NCBI GenBank assembly: GCA_037951105.1
Contig: JBAMJV010007110.1
Coordinates: 50,370-114,369, forward strand
Length of the DNA: 64,000 nt
Source of the DNA: Echinarachnius parma
Taxonomy: Eukaryota; Echinodermata; Echinoidea; Clypeasteroida; Echinarachniidae
Direction of reading: 5' to 3'
Shown: in pieces, positions 1 through 11,415 of the stretch
Position numbering within the stretch: the stretch's first letter is position 1
How the letters are laid out: every line of letters begins with the position of its first letter
The notes under the pieces: generated by a model
Seen by the model: only the letters and a program-made list of their open reading frames with translations
Told to the model about the DNA's origin: nothing
The model's database searches: none
Made by a program: the position numbers and the translations under genes

Positions 1-896
1 GAATTGCAAACCCACCAGGGAGAACAGCGTAATTTTTGCTTGAAATGTACCGTGTCACATATTGGACGGGGGTCGGGAGAACCCTATGTACATAAGTGTT
101 CAGAAATCCGGCGCCCGTTAGTAAACAAAAGGATTTGGGGCGAAAATCGCTGAATTGGTGCAGGTTTCAGTGCCCTGCGAATGTTGGCCGACCAACAGAG
201 CTCGCAGAGGAGTCGGGGGAGCTCCACTTTGGATATGTGACGGCCCCTTTATGAAGTTCATACTCAAATCAAATCATTCTCATCTGGTATGTTCAATTAT
301 TTAGACAGGGGCATTAGGTTCTGACCAGGAACTTTATTTATGTGTTAGTCATGCAATATTGAAGAGCAAATGCAAAAATGACTGTCTCTCAAAATGATTG
401 AAGTGCTTCTCCCAGCCTGAACATAGATGGCGCTAGACCACATTTTTGCAAGAGGACTTGTTTTCAGTAGTGTATTGTAACCACGATGATGTCTGCAGTT
501 GGTGTTGAGTTTCCATTCACAAATAAACCATCCATAAACATTGATGTTTTATTATTACTTTGCAGTATCCAAATCGGCAACATTCCTTATAATTTTCTTA
601 CATGTATTTGTAGAATTAGAACCAGTAGAATTGTAAAACTAACTGCCAAAATGGCATATTTTCCTCTAGAGCAAAATGTTGCATTGGTTATATAAGTACT
701 AGATAGATACAAATTGTACAGTATAGAAAATACTATGTCATGTAATGAAATATATATTATATATTGAATAAACATATTACCTTATATGCAAATATATCTG
801 GAAGATACTTGAATGTTTCTGCTTTATTATTAGTTTGTGTGTGTGCACTTTAGTGCATCAATGTACGTGTTGATGCCTGTAACATGCTAATGTGTG
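1..896. other. Left edge, no firm gene
   Basis: No convincing gene is seen. The first 240 bases are richer in CpG than the rest. A CAG at 161-163 precedes a short open stretch that ends at TGA near 239, which could be the tail of a plus-strand gene lying outside the window, but the pyrimidine tract before it is poor. Beyond 300 the DNA is AT-rich, with AATAAA-like hexamers near 521 and 766. Confidence 0.4.
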
Positions 897-898
897 TA

Positions 899-1079
899 CA
901 GTGGAACCTCTTTATAACAAGCTCTGTTATAATGAGGTACATGATATAGCAAGGTAAATTCACAGTACTGGTCCAGGTTCTATGTATTTTATTATTTGTA
1001 AGTCCTTATACAACAAGATATCTGATATAACGAGGTAAATTCAATAGACCCAAAGTGCTGTTATAATGAGGTTTCACTG
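899..1079. mobile_element. Pogo-like MITE with TA target sites
   Basis: The inverted ends CAGTGGAACCTC and GAGGTTTCACTG are each flanked by TA (897-898 and 1080-1081), as in pogo/Tigger-type elements. The inside holds repeats of the form TATAACGAGG in both orientations. It is too short to encode a transposase. A lone left end of the same kind occurs at about 1190 and another near 30899. Confidence 0.7.
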
Positions 1080-1258
1080 TATGAATTATCTACTCTAAAC
1101 ATTATTCTGTGAACAGTATTAAAAGCAACTACACATTTCTTTGATTTTGTTTCATATACCACCCTATACAAATAGATTGTTGCTTATACAGTGGAACCTC
1201 ATTTTAAAAGAACCTTGGGTTCATGAAATTATTGTGTATTATCGGGTATCTCGCTATA

Positions 1259-1778
1259 CAGTCAAACCCGACTTGGTGGCCACCTGTCTATAGCAGACAA
1301 CCTGCATATAGCACCCACCAAAAGTTTTCTCATGAAGAGGAAATCAATGTTGGGGAACCTAATAGTGGCCACTTTCCTTGTTTCCCTTGGGGGGGGGGGG
1401 GGGGGGGGGGGTTGATATGGTTTTGTTAATTTAAATTGGAGCTCGTTATAAAGAGCTTCCAATGTAAATAATAATGATACTAATGCATTTCTTATAATGA
1501 TATACATGTCCTCCAGTTGCAAACAGTTAACACAGATGTATTTGTACATACATAACAAAAATATTATTATAATATTAGTCTCCTTTTATACCAAAAATTT
1601 CCATAAATTTGTCCCGACCAACCCATTTTACAAAGCTACTGGAGTGAAAAAGAAATACATCAAACATGATTCCCTGCAGAGAAAAACAGTTTGATGGTAC
1701 CCGTCTATAGAGGTCACCTGTCTACATGCCATGGCCACTTTTCTTGTTTCCTTTGGTCGCTGTACACGGGTTTGACTG
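1259..1778. mobile_element. Pogo-like MITE, second family
   Basis: The ends CAGTCAAACCCG and CGGGTTTGACTG are flanked by TA. Sub-terminal sequence resembling CACCTGTCTATAG occurs at both ends in opposite orientation. It contains a G tract of about 20 bases (1390-1410). A truncated relative with the same sub-terminal motif is at 45961-46046. Confidence 0.65.
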
Positions 1779-1793
1779 TATATAATAACGCAC

Positions 1794-1794
1794 A

Positions 1795-1865
<71 letters not shown>

Positions 1866-1880
1866 ACACAAACACAAACA
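1794..1880. repeat. (CA)n microsatellite
   Basis: Nearly uninterrupted CA dinucleotide repeat. The long ORFs made only of His-Thr or Val-Cys across it are artefacts of the repeat. Confidence 0.95.
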
Positions 1881-2602
1881 CAGACATACCTCCCAATCCA
1901 ACATTTCTTAATTTTTAAGTTTCGTAATGTATTCAATTTGGTGGTAACTGTATATATACCTCGCACAACATTTTGATACAATGCAAATTCCATGATGAAA
2001 TACTCATAGCAAATGTTATATCAATGTAAAGGGGAGAATTCACGCTTTCCAATGATACCAAATTTATCAATGGTAATAACCTAATAGATAAGTTATTAAT
2101 GCGCAAACCCCGATTGCGGAACTTTTTGTGCGGAGTATAGTTGTAGCATTCTCCGAGATCGGATAAACATATGTTCGAATATAATTTATAATTAAACAAA
2201 ACCTGTATTAACAGCAGAGTTAAGTTTACAACAAAATCTCAGACAATTTAACATTTATTTATTATTACATTACATTTCCTTTATTTCCTCATAAGATACT
2301 AGTAGACAACCTGTAAAATAAGGGTAAAGGATTTTACAATTATCGTTAATGAACACACAATTCCACCTATTTCAGTTATCAAAAAATCACCCAAATATCA
2401 ATGTTATAAGTACACAAAACATTATATCTATAGTTATGTAAATAAAGATCTACACCACGCGAATAAAGTCTAACTTATTCAATTAGTTCAAATCTAATGA
2501 CTAAATAGAAAAGTGGACACCAAAATAAGGGAGAATTTCACAAAATATGTGAGCAATATTAGTACGAATGCGACTAAAATCAATATCGGCAGTGACGTGT
2601 AA
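1881..2602. other. AT-rich intergenic, nothing recognised
   Basis: No splice-flanked coding segment or repeat family was recognised in this stretch. Confidence 0.5.
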
Positions 2603-2820
2603 CACATAGAGCCGACTTGACCCGATATCCGACCGCTTTTCAATCAAGCTAGAGCCGGGCCCAATCCGTCGGAGCCGATCTAACATGTTGAATCGGCACC
2701 GACTGGCTTCCGACTGACCGCCAACTGGCAAAATCAGACGGTCGTGAGCCAACGCACACTGAACCGTTCCAAGTGAAAATCAGTCGGATCGGATCGAGTA
2801 GGCTCTGTGTGCGTTGGGCT
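2603..2820. mobile_element. MITE family A (AGAGCCGACT ends), copy 1
   Basis: Inverted ends of the type CAGAGCCGACTTGACC and its complement enclose a G+C-richer core with a central AACATGTT palindrome. It is one of four copies in the window (also 3254, 15816 and 41488) and is moderately diverged from the others. Confidence 0.75.
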
Positions 2821-3064
2821 TGAGGCTATATGCAGATATCAACATTTTGTGATCATCATTACATCTACACATAATCAATTATTGTCTGAAATGTATATCA
2901 CGAACCCATTCTGAATTTGTTTTTCTGTATTATATAAATAAATTGAAAGTAGCACCCCGGAAAACCCCAAATACCAAACGCGAACACATTAAATTCATCA
3001 ATAAAATTATTTTGTATGGAAACGTGTACTTTCTGGAATGATGTATCCCGTTTCCATGGTTATT

Positions 3065-3077
3065 GTTACCAGGCAAC
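3065..3077. promoter_or_regulatory. RFX X-box motif GTTACCAGGCAAC
   Basis: GTTACC-A-GGCAAC matches the RFX consensus GTNRCC-N0-3-RGYAAC at every defined position. X-boxes mark promoters of ciliary genes in animals. No gene start is recognised next to it; the nearest gene is the CIMIP5 homologue, whose 3' end is 2.6 kb away. It may be a chance match or may belong to an unseen neighbour. Confidence 0.35.
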
Positions 3078-3253
3078 TAGTCGCTTCCTTAATTATGAAT
3101 ACAATGTACTACATACGCCTGCATGAGAATACATATGAGTTGTGTTCGGTGAAATATGCACACAAGTCAGAAATAATATAAATTGAGTTTTCCTTGATAA
3201 AATCATTATGACTTCGTAGAAGAGACGGTCAGTGTAGCCAGACGCAGTCTTAA

Positions 3254-3474
3254 GCCCGGCGCAGACAGAGCCGACTCGATCCGATCCAACTGGTTTTCAG
3301 TCAGGCTAGAGTCAGTTACGCTGAGCCGGAGCCGATTCAACATGTTGAATCGGCCTCGAATGACTTTCGATTGGTTCTTAACTGGCAAAACCGGAGTCCT
3401 GAGGCAACGCATACTGAGTTGATCAGGCTGAAAACCAGTCGGATCGGGTCGCGTCGGCTCTGTCTGCGCCGGGC
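3254..3474. mobile_element. MITE family A, copy 2
   Basis: Begins GCCCGGCGCAGACAGAGCCG and ends with the near-exact complement. The inner part has the same AACATGTT centre and GTCGGATCGGGTCG arm as the other copies. Confidence 0.8.
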
Positions 3475-3508
3475 TTTGGTCTGTCGATTTAGTATACTTG
3501 CATATATC

Positions 3509-3767
3509 TTAGAGGGATAGTATATAGCTCTGGTCAAATTGAATTTTAGTAACATAAATTTGCGCCATATCATAACAAACTAACAGTTAAAACTCCACCA
3601 TGCCTGAAAGGCAAAACAAAACTAACAAACGACTAAGTAAGAAGCCTGTTATCATTCAAAAAGCAGCCGTTAAACATAAAAGGGCGCTCTCTAAAACATA
3701 TTCATTACCTCACACAAAAAGTATTTCTCTAAGCGCCCTCTAAATCAAAACTGAACTATCCCTTTAA
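3509..3767. mobile_element. TTAA-flanked MITE family B, copy 1
   Basis: The right end reads CTGAACTATCCCTTTAA, and the left end is a diverged complement beginning TTAGAGGGATAG. The internal phrase AGGGCGCTCTCTAAA is shared with the copy at 37543. TTAA target sites are typical of piggyBac-type transposition. Other copies are at 19079, 33002 and 37543. Confidence 0.65.
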
Positions 3768-4718
3768 ACATTGTACACATATCATTATACATAAATATAC
3801 CAGACGTTCGACACTAACACCACGTTCTAAGCTTTGTCTATAAAATAACAACCATTTTGTACGATCGAGGGAAAACCCCCAAACGTGCCCCCCATGTTTG
3901 CGAAGTAAGGTTACGGTGTTAATGTGACAATCATACACAGGATTAACAAGAAATCAAAACAATGCGTTTCTTATCACCCAATGATATAATTATCTCGAGT
4001 TTGCCAGATTAAATTGAGCTTATGATATGATATCATGGACGCCGCGGGTAAACAGTGACAAGGGTCTGATTATCGCTTGCCCTGACTTTGGAACATAATT
4101 AAATCTGTATAATGTGCATGTCAAGTCTGGTTATATCCAATAGTTAAAGGGAAAGTAAATATCGTGTAAAACGAAATTTGAGAGGCTAATTAGCGTGTGC
4201 GTTATCAAAAACTGCTTGAATAAAGCTGCTCGGTTAAAGCCAAGGTAATAGTGCTACGAGCGATATATAAAAACGGACAATTATTAATATTATTTTTATT
4301 ATACTGAATGGAGTTTGAGAAAACAACGTTTTGTGTTGCAAACGAAGTGTTGCAGTGGCGCACGAAACGTCGTGATCTTTTAGATTCCTTGTTGACCATA
4401 CATTGCGAAACAAACGAATATCACTAGCGATATTATTTTCGATACTATATCCGCAATGAGTAATATATTTAGCAACATTAATTATCTTTGGCACAAAATA
4501 CGTACACACATTAAATGAAGATAAATACAGTAACTATAATATGCATGGTTAATATAATGTATATGAAATACAAACAAGTAATTTAGGAGCCAACATCGGA
4601 ACATTTCCACGTTGATATTAAGTCTCGTTTTACTCCATGCTTGATGACATCCATTGTAGCTGCAAGTTGAGTATCGCCTTTTCGGCCATGCAGTCATTCT
4701 TATACCTCTACTCCTCAT
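3768..4718. other. AT-rich intergenic, nothing recognised
   Basis: No gene, RNA gene or repeat family was recognised. The ORFs here are short and lack splice context or family resemblance. Confidence 0.45.
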
Positions 4719-5031
4719 AGGGGGTTGTTTCACAAATTGTAACTTTAACTGTATTACGGAAAGCCGTTAGTCATGTTAGTTGCTGTATGTAAATTTGATT
4801 ATCTAGCTGTAATACACAGCATGGGATTTTGTTACAAATCATTAATATCTTCTATTGACAAGGAGGTTTTTAAACTGTTGATGTAAGATTTCTTCCAAGT
4901 CTAGAATATTTGCATTTTGCTTTTGAAAAAATATGTTTCATTCTAAGAATACAAAATATAATGACCTACCATGATGTCAGGTTTCACTTCAAATTCAATG
5001 TCAACTTATAATCTTTGTGAAGCACCCCCTT
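4719..5031. mobile_element. MITE family C (GTTTCACAAA ends), copy 1
   Basis: The inverted ends GGGGGTTGTTTCACAAA and TTTGTGAAGCACCCCC enclose about 280 bases. Better-preserved copies lie at 33840 and 37132. Confidence 0.65.
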
Positions 5032-5176
5032 GTCAAACAAATTTCCAAAGGATATCCATGTTATACGGCACAAATTAATTTATAATCATGGTAATGTGAT
5101 TACACTGATATACATTTATCATAACATGAATTTATATTATCATTCTGTCGATCAGCCGATCTGAACCCTAGACAGA

Positions 5177-5358
5177 GTTAACTGTAGTCTAGGTTCTATA
5201 CTCTGTATACACCTTTCCCCCCATATATCGCGTAACCCGGTGAATCTGTACGCCCGGTGGATCTGTACGGAGATCCACCGGGCGTACAGATTCACCGGGT
5301 TACGCGATATACATGGGGGAAAGGTGTATACAGAGTATAGAACCTAGACTAAGTTAAC
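5177..5358. repeat. Near-perfect 182-bp palindrome
   Basis: Runs from GTTAAC to GTTAAC. Two arms of about 85 bases are almost exact reverse complements around a short centre (TGTACGG). The arms contain CGCGTAACCCGG and ATCCACCGGGCGTACAG. The high arm identity implies a recent origin or active homogenisation; a transcript through it would fold into one long hairpin. Confidence 0.9.
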
Positions 5359-5694
5359 TGATGATCTGAAGATAAATCAGTTTTCCCTTCTATTTCTAAG
5401 AGATCTAAACTTTCCGTTTCAACTGAATCAATTTAGCTGGTGGTCCTATTAAACAGGTCTGACTCTATTCGCAAATGGTAATCACTACTCATAAGTACTC
5501 AATACTCATAAGGTCATGTCTTGAACACATGATGAATTATTGTCTTGGATTTGAGTTGCTCTCCCTCAGCAAACCCAGTTGAATATTTTATCCTTATCCT
5601 CGTCATCATTCTTAGCGTTAGCCTCATGCATAATAGGCATCCAGAATGTTCAATTCAGTGATAAATAAAGTCAATGTCTTTTCGTTGATCCCGC

Positions 5695-7813
5695 TCAATC
5701 GCATATAAGCTCCTTGTGGTGCCTCTTCCTATTGGTCGTGCTCAGCCTGTGCTGTAGGTCCACCATAGCTTTCGCTGCTCCCGTTTTCTGCCGGTGACCA
5801 AACCTCTGGTTGGACGTGTTCGGGACGGATTCTGAGTACACGGAGAGGTTCTTGGGTGGCTCCTTCGGTTGTTTTGGGTTACCCTGTAGAAAGAAAAAAC
5901 GATAAATGAAGAGGCAACATCGTCAACTAATTTAAATATAAAGAATTATGCAGTTGCTTGTTCGGGACAAACTCTGAGAACATGGAAGGATTCTTCGGTG
6001 GCTCTGGGGTTGTTTAAGGTTACCCTGTAGAAAGCAAAACAATACATGAAGAGGCAACTTCGTTAATTAATTTAAATATAAAGCCTTATGTAGTTGCTAG
6101 TGTGGGACAGACTCTGCGTACACGGAGAGATTTTTCGGCGGTTCCTTCGGTTGTTTTGGGTTACCCTATAGAAAGAAAAATGGAGAGGCAAATCGATTAT
6201 GAATTTAGATAGATTCTACCTTTAAAGATGAATAATTAAATGCAGTTGCGTGTTCGGGACTGTCTCGGAAAGGTACTCGGAAAGGTTTTGGGGCGGCTCG
6301 TAATTTGTTGGGGCCGATATGGGATTTGGCATACGCTGCATATCATTTAACATTTGCTAATTAAGAATATAAAGTTACAAATATGGATGTTTGAATAAGG
6401 CCTCATGAAACGTTTGATTGAATGATAGTGTTTGACTTTTTTGTATGTACAGGTATTATTTTGCTTGAACACCGAATAAGTTTCCACATAATTATGATAT
6501 TAAAGTCGGTCGTTCGTGAAAACAACTGATCTTGAACATTCTTATGATACAGTATAATGTATTGTTTAGCGTATTTATTATAACAAAATACAATTCTTAC
6601 CTTTTGATCGAAGTCCCTCAGGAAACCCCACCCTTCATCCCTGCATAAATAAAAACAAATACAAACAAACATGGTGATTATTCTATACGCGACGGAGACA
6701 AACAATATATCACAGTTTTATCAATATTAAACAGGTATACAGTACCCAAAAGAGTGTAAAAACAAACAAAACAAAATCAGTTCAAATTATACTTGCTATA
6801 TCACTTGTCATAATCTTATTCAATGTGTACACTTTTATAATTTTCCTGTTGCTGATTAATTTAATTTCTCGCTTCGCTCTGATGAAAACCATTTCCTGCA
6901 TTCTAAAAACAAGATACCCCCACCACAAAATTCATAGACAGTCATGGTCGTATACGAGGTTATTGGCTTGTAACAGTTCTTGTCTTTCCAAGCATACAGT
7001 CATGGTACCATCATAAGTCGCCTCGAAAAAAGTGGATCGATAACTTCAGAAGCCGAGTACGATGCTTGTAAACTCTCATGGCATTCCGCAAGCCACTTAA
7101 TTGACGACTAGTTAGTGGAGTGACCCTTAATATTATAAGCTCCATTATGATATGACAATGGCGCCAACGGGATAATGTGAATCCAAAATGGCGGCCTTTA
7201 ATTAGTGGAGGGTCCTTGAGAAGGCTCTTATATTATGAGTGAGACACACATTAGAAAAGCCTCCAGTGTACCTATTATCGGCTAATGGTGTGTATACTAA
7301 GTTAACGGCATATTCATATCATTATATAATATACTGCATTATGTACATACACCTCATACAAATGCGAAGGAAGTTAGAAACATTAAAAGGACTTATTTAT
7401 AATATTTATAATTTATAATATGCTTTGCCCGGGAATACAGTTTTAACATAATATAGGTCAGTACTAGATTCGGTTACTTCTTTAGAGAATGTTTTCAAAG
7501 AGGGGGCTTATACATTTTGTATAGAATAGGCGAATATGTGATAATTTTTTTTTTAGAGAAATGTAAAACAAAAATGATATAGTTTCTTACAATAAGATTA
7601 CAACACTGATGTTCATAATTACGATGATTATCGAATTATTGTAGAGACGGTATAGTGGTGGTGATGGTAATGATGATTATGATTATGTTGTTTTTGATGG
7701 TGACGATGATAATTGAAATATATGTAATGATATAATGATGATGTTGATGGTGATAATGATGATGTTGCTGCTGATGATGATGTTGATGCTGATAATGATG
7801 ATGTTAATGATGT

Positions 7814-7865
<52 letters not shown>

Positions 7866-8074
7866 GATGATGATGTTTATGATGTTGTTGCTGATGATGA
7901 TGTTAGGATGATGATGATAATGAGTATGTTGTTTTTGATGGCGATGATGATTGTAAATTATGATGAAATGATGGTGTTGATGCATGATGATAAAGATGAT
8001 GATTATGATGATGATGACCATGATGACGACCTATACGATGATGGTGGTTTGATATAATTATTATCATTAATCAC

Positions 8075-8122
<48 letters not shown>

Positions 8123-8479
8123 ATGGTATAGTATAAAAGATTACAAGTATACAAAATATAATAATATGAATTACCATCTGAGTTGTCCTTTCTTCTCCCG
8201 CCACACGCTCTCCCTCCATGTCTGGTCCTCCACCACCACATTGCACTCCCTGAAGTCAGCCCTCGTGTGTCTCCCGCCTCCCGGTCCTCCCCCTCCTCCT
8301 GTGGCTCCTCCTGCTCCCCTTGCGGCTCCGGCTGCTCCCGCCCCGGCAGCCCGCTGTTGCTGCGACTGTTGTGCTGGGACGCACTTGTTGTGGTAGGCAC
8401 TGGAGATGCGAGTTGCAGAGGGAAGACGGTTAATACCGGCCGAGGTGGCACGGTCGGTGTAGGAGACATGAGAACTCAT
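5695..8479 (-). CDS. CIMIP5: CIMIP5/C2orf50 homologue (ciliary microtubule inner protein)
   Basis: Three exons: 8175-8479, 6601-6640 and 5695-5883, joined in phases 2 and 0 with GT-AG sites, giving 177 residues (human about 162). The product should be a small protein bound inside axonemal microtubules of cilia or sperm tails; that role comes from the family. Residues 1-18 keep the family's MxSH start and SAG motif. Residues 40-72 are Ala/Gly-rich. DQTWRESVWREKKGQLRWDE (about 83-104) is a charged helix; WGFLRDFDQKGN (106-117) and SVPNTSNQRFG (135-145) are the most conserved stretches. The split codon Trp102 joins exons 1 and 2 exactly. The start ATG has A at -3. Introns hold (GAT)n repeats and decayed copies of exon 3. 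I recalled the human protein from memory and did not align it. Confidence 0.86.
5895..6320. repeat. Tandem copies of exon 3 plus flanking intron
   Basis: Units of about 140-150 bases repeat the segment GGTTACCCTGTAGAAAG, AAGAGGCAAC, TTAATTTAAATATAAAG and GCAGTTGCTTGTTCGGGAC. Each unit carries part of the CIMIP5 terminal exon and its acceptor. Divergence rises with distance from the functional exon. Confidence 0.75.
6097..6165 (-). pseudogene. Duplicate of CIMIP5 terminal exon with early stop
   Basis: In intron 2 of the CIMIP5 homologue, a TTTCTATAG acceptor is followed by a close copy of the start of exon 3: it reads GNPKQPKEPPKNLSVYAESV, then Pro-His and TAG. It is in the correct phase (0) after exon 2, so it could serve as an alternative last exon giving a 137-residue protein that lacks the conserved TSNQ motif. 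It may equally be a dead copy. A second, frame-broken copy starts at 6024 and a third, without an acceptor, is at 6246-6310. The copy and its flank recur at about 140-150 bases. Confidence 0.6.
7640..8123. repeat. (GAT)n/(ATC)n microsatellites in CIMIP5 intron 1
   Basis: Imperfect GAT repeat from 7640 to about 8015, then an inverted, almost perfect ATC repeat at 8062-8121. ORFs of poly-Ile and poly-His here are artefacts. Confidence 0.9.
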
Positions 8480-9289
8480 AGTTAGTAATTGTATATAAAT
8501 ATATACAGATGTATATATAATTTTGGCAGTGTATGAGACTGAGTTAAGAAATGTTTAAATACATTTGACGTGAAGAAGATAAAGTTATTAATCGCGAAGT
8601 CACATCACAAGTTCAAGCGCTTGAAGTAAATTTATGTTATATTCCTCCGTCAGATTCCGCGAATATTTTATAGAAGAGTTGTGTTTGTAAGAATTCAAGT
8701 TTGTAAGTTTGTAAATATTTCAGTCACTGTCTGCAAGATGAAATATATATATTCCGCAAAGTAAAGGAAACTGAAACATAATCACGGCTGCAGAGAGAGC
8801 ATTTATGCTTCTATATTGCGTTTCTTCATAACGAAAACAAGTTGCATTCACAGCGTTCAAGAGCCTTGAAAATGTCCATCGATTTACCGCGCCTCACTTG
8901 TCCAATAATATCGTTGTTCCGTCTGAAAAACAATATAATCACAGACAAATATATATATATCCACTATAGTCCAACAAGCTTCTGAATCATACATAAATCC
9001 TCTTCATTTATAAGCGAGAGATTATAGTATGTGTCCCGTTACATGCAGAAACGCAACGTTTGTGTTTTATATCAGAAGAAAGTATAAGTGGTATATAACC
9101 GATAACTATATTGCGTATATATATCCGTCGCCAATATGATACACATTGTGGTATGCGATAAGGGGGCCAACCAAAAACGCAGTGCGATAAATATTTGTTA
9201 CCATAATCCACCGCGAGCACATTCATTCAATACATATCGCGGAGAGGTATAGAAATGTATTGAGTCTCCTATATATCGAAACAGAATAA
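8480..9289. other. Upstream of CIMIP5 homologue, AT-rich
   Basis: This is the likely 5' flank or leader of the minus-strand CIMIP5 gene. On the minus strand, TTTTTCAG at 8923-8930 followed by a 25-base segment and a GTGAGG donor (exon 8898-8922) could be a 5' untranslated exon. TATA-like sequence lies 10-50 bases before the ATG. Nothing else was recognised. Confidence 0.3.
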
Positions 9290-9480
9290 AATCCCCCGGC
9301 TCGGTTCTCTCGACTATAAATCCGAGACCTTTGCCTCCCGCAAGAGGATATTCTATTCTTTCTTTTCTTTAGCGTTTAGGTGTTTTTGTTCGGGCTCGGC
9401 GCTGCGTGTAGCGCGGCCGCCGGGCTTGTTGCCTGGAGACGATCAACAAATGAAGCTCCGTCGCTGCATACTTGCGTGTC
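9290..9480. promoter_or_regulatory. Local GC-rich, CpG-rich island with imperfect X-box
   Basis: A CpG-dense block (around 9390-9420, with GCGCGGCCGCCGG) stands out from AT-rich surroundings. GTTGCCTGGAGAC at 9428-9440 resembles an RFX X-box in its first half and matches four of six positions in the second. Its place about 0.9 kb upstream of the ciliary CIMIP5 homologue makes it a candidate promoter for that gene. This is inference. Confidence 0.35.
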
Positions 9481-10935
9481 ACGATCGTAGATCATGGAGA
9501 GCGGAAGAAAATAGTATACAAGTATTGGGAGAAGTCAGAACTCTCTAGTGTCTGATTATTATCTATCAGCGTGATAGCAGTAGCTAGCTTGTATGCTCTG
9601 AACTGGATTATGTTGAAGAAGATGCGAAGAGATTATTAGTATGGGGTTTGGGGAAGCTATGATATATAGCATGTATAGATTACGCACAATTTATGTACAT
9701 CATCTAAAAAATGGTATACATATTATGGCTTCTTATTTTACTTCTGTTTTTCAAATGTTTTCATATCGGAAATTATCATATTACTGCAATATGTTTTTTC
9801 TTATCATGAAGTGTTATGTTATTTGTCGTCCAATATAAATCGTCCAATTTTTTAGGAGAAGTTGAAAATTAAACAGTCATGATTTTATTGAGAGTCACGA
9901 GCCAACTGTTAAAGATACATGCAAGTGTATTATGCAAAGTGATATCTATAACTTAGACATATCAAACATATGCATTACTAAACTGTTGCATAGTGTTTCG
10001 AAGGTGCATGCTATTTCTAGAATATGAGGGAGACCCGAATAGCTCGAAAAGCTCGAAAATGATTATCATAAACATAATATTGTCGTTAGGAAACCTTCTA
10101 AATAATGTATTTGTTTATTTCTATTTCACTGTTCAAGTATTACATAATAATTAGCCTCTTTCAGAATGCGGAAATCGAGTTTAAATTTGTCTTGCTCGTT
10201 TTCATTGGTAACATGACGACTAGAGTGGGGAGGGGGGGGGGGGTGGTTAACAGGTTCTAATGCATTATGTACGCTTACTATTTTTTGGTAAATAGCATTC
10301 TTATTCATTACAAGTTCAGTTCCTTATTTACTAAATGCGAGGTTCAATTTTCACCTGTCGCGGTATAAGGGAGGGGGCGGGGGGGGGGGGGGGGGGCGCT
10401 TGCCAGGGGTGCAGAAATTTGCCCCATACATGTTATATAGAATCATGTTGTTTTAATAGCTACAATTCATCTAATCTGAAGCGATCTATCCGATTTAAAT
10501 GAATTAAAATGCAATTAAGATAGTTCACACCTATCTAAAAAAATATACTGATTTGAATAAAATAAATTAAGCGGTTTCAATAAAAACATGATATTATGGT
10601 AAACTTATCTTTATATATTTCGCAATAACGATCTTTAAACTCCGATATTTGCTGATGGCTTTGGAGCTATATTAATTTAGAGTCGGAACAAATCAATAAT
10701 TCATAGAGAAGACAGGTGGATATTCAATAGAAGCGGCATAGACAGGTGGTTTGGCTGGTGTGACTTCCGACATTCTAAACATTCAATCTTTAGTCTTTCA
10801 ATCAATTTGTTTAGTATTTCAATACAATTACGATCCAGATTGAAACTAAATACATTCTCCGAAAATGTGTCCAAATACATGCATATTTAAATTATACATA
10901 CGCAGATACGTAGATACAATTATATTTATAAGAAC
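9481..10935. other. Intergenic, nothing recognised except G tracts
   Basis: G homopolymers at about 10227-10242 and 10377-10396 are the only notable features. ORFs are short and lack splice context. Confidence 0.45.
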
Positions 10936-11415
10936 ATAATACAGATAGATAGATAGATAGCTAGATAGCTAGCTAGCTAGATAGATAGATAGATAGATAC
11001 AGTGGCGTACCCAGGATTTTTTTCAAAGGGGGGGGGGGGGGGGGTGTCCGCAGACAATTTTCGAAGCCGAGACCAGGACCGGTCAACAAATTTCGAGGCC
11101 GAGACCAAGACCATTGGATGAGAATCCTGTAAGCGCGGGGGGGGGGGGGGGGGGGGTGATCGGAGAAAATTTTCGACGCCGGGACCGAGTACATTCACAA
11201 TTTTCGAGGCCGAGACCAGGACCAGTCATACATTTTTTAGGCCGAGACCAAGACTAAGGGGGGGGGGGGGGGGGGGGTTCAAACCCCTCAAAACAGTCAT
11301 TTTTTGGTCAAAGGGGGGGGGGGGGTTGAACCCCCCCAAAACCCCCTCCCTTCTGGGTACGCCTATGGATAGATAGATATACAAGATATATAGATAGATA
11401 GATAGATATATAGAT
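10936..11415. mobile_element. Poly-G MITE inserted in a GATA microsatellite
   Basis: A (GATA)n tract at 10944-10999 resumes at 11366-11415. Between them lies an element with ends CAGTGGCGTACCCAG and CTGGGTACGCCTATGG. The element contains four G tracts of 13-21 bases and repeated phrases of the form TTTTCGAGGCCGAGACCAGGACC. The interrupted microsatellite marks the insertion point. Confidence 0.7.

Noticed and set aside
1628-1993. Val-Cys and His-Thr ORFs
   Set aside because: Artefacts of the (CA)n repeat.
8166-8485. Plus-strand Pro/Ala-rich ORFs opposite CIMIP5 exon 1
   Set aside because: Shadows of the minus-strand exon, whose frame matches the family and splices in phase.
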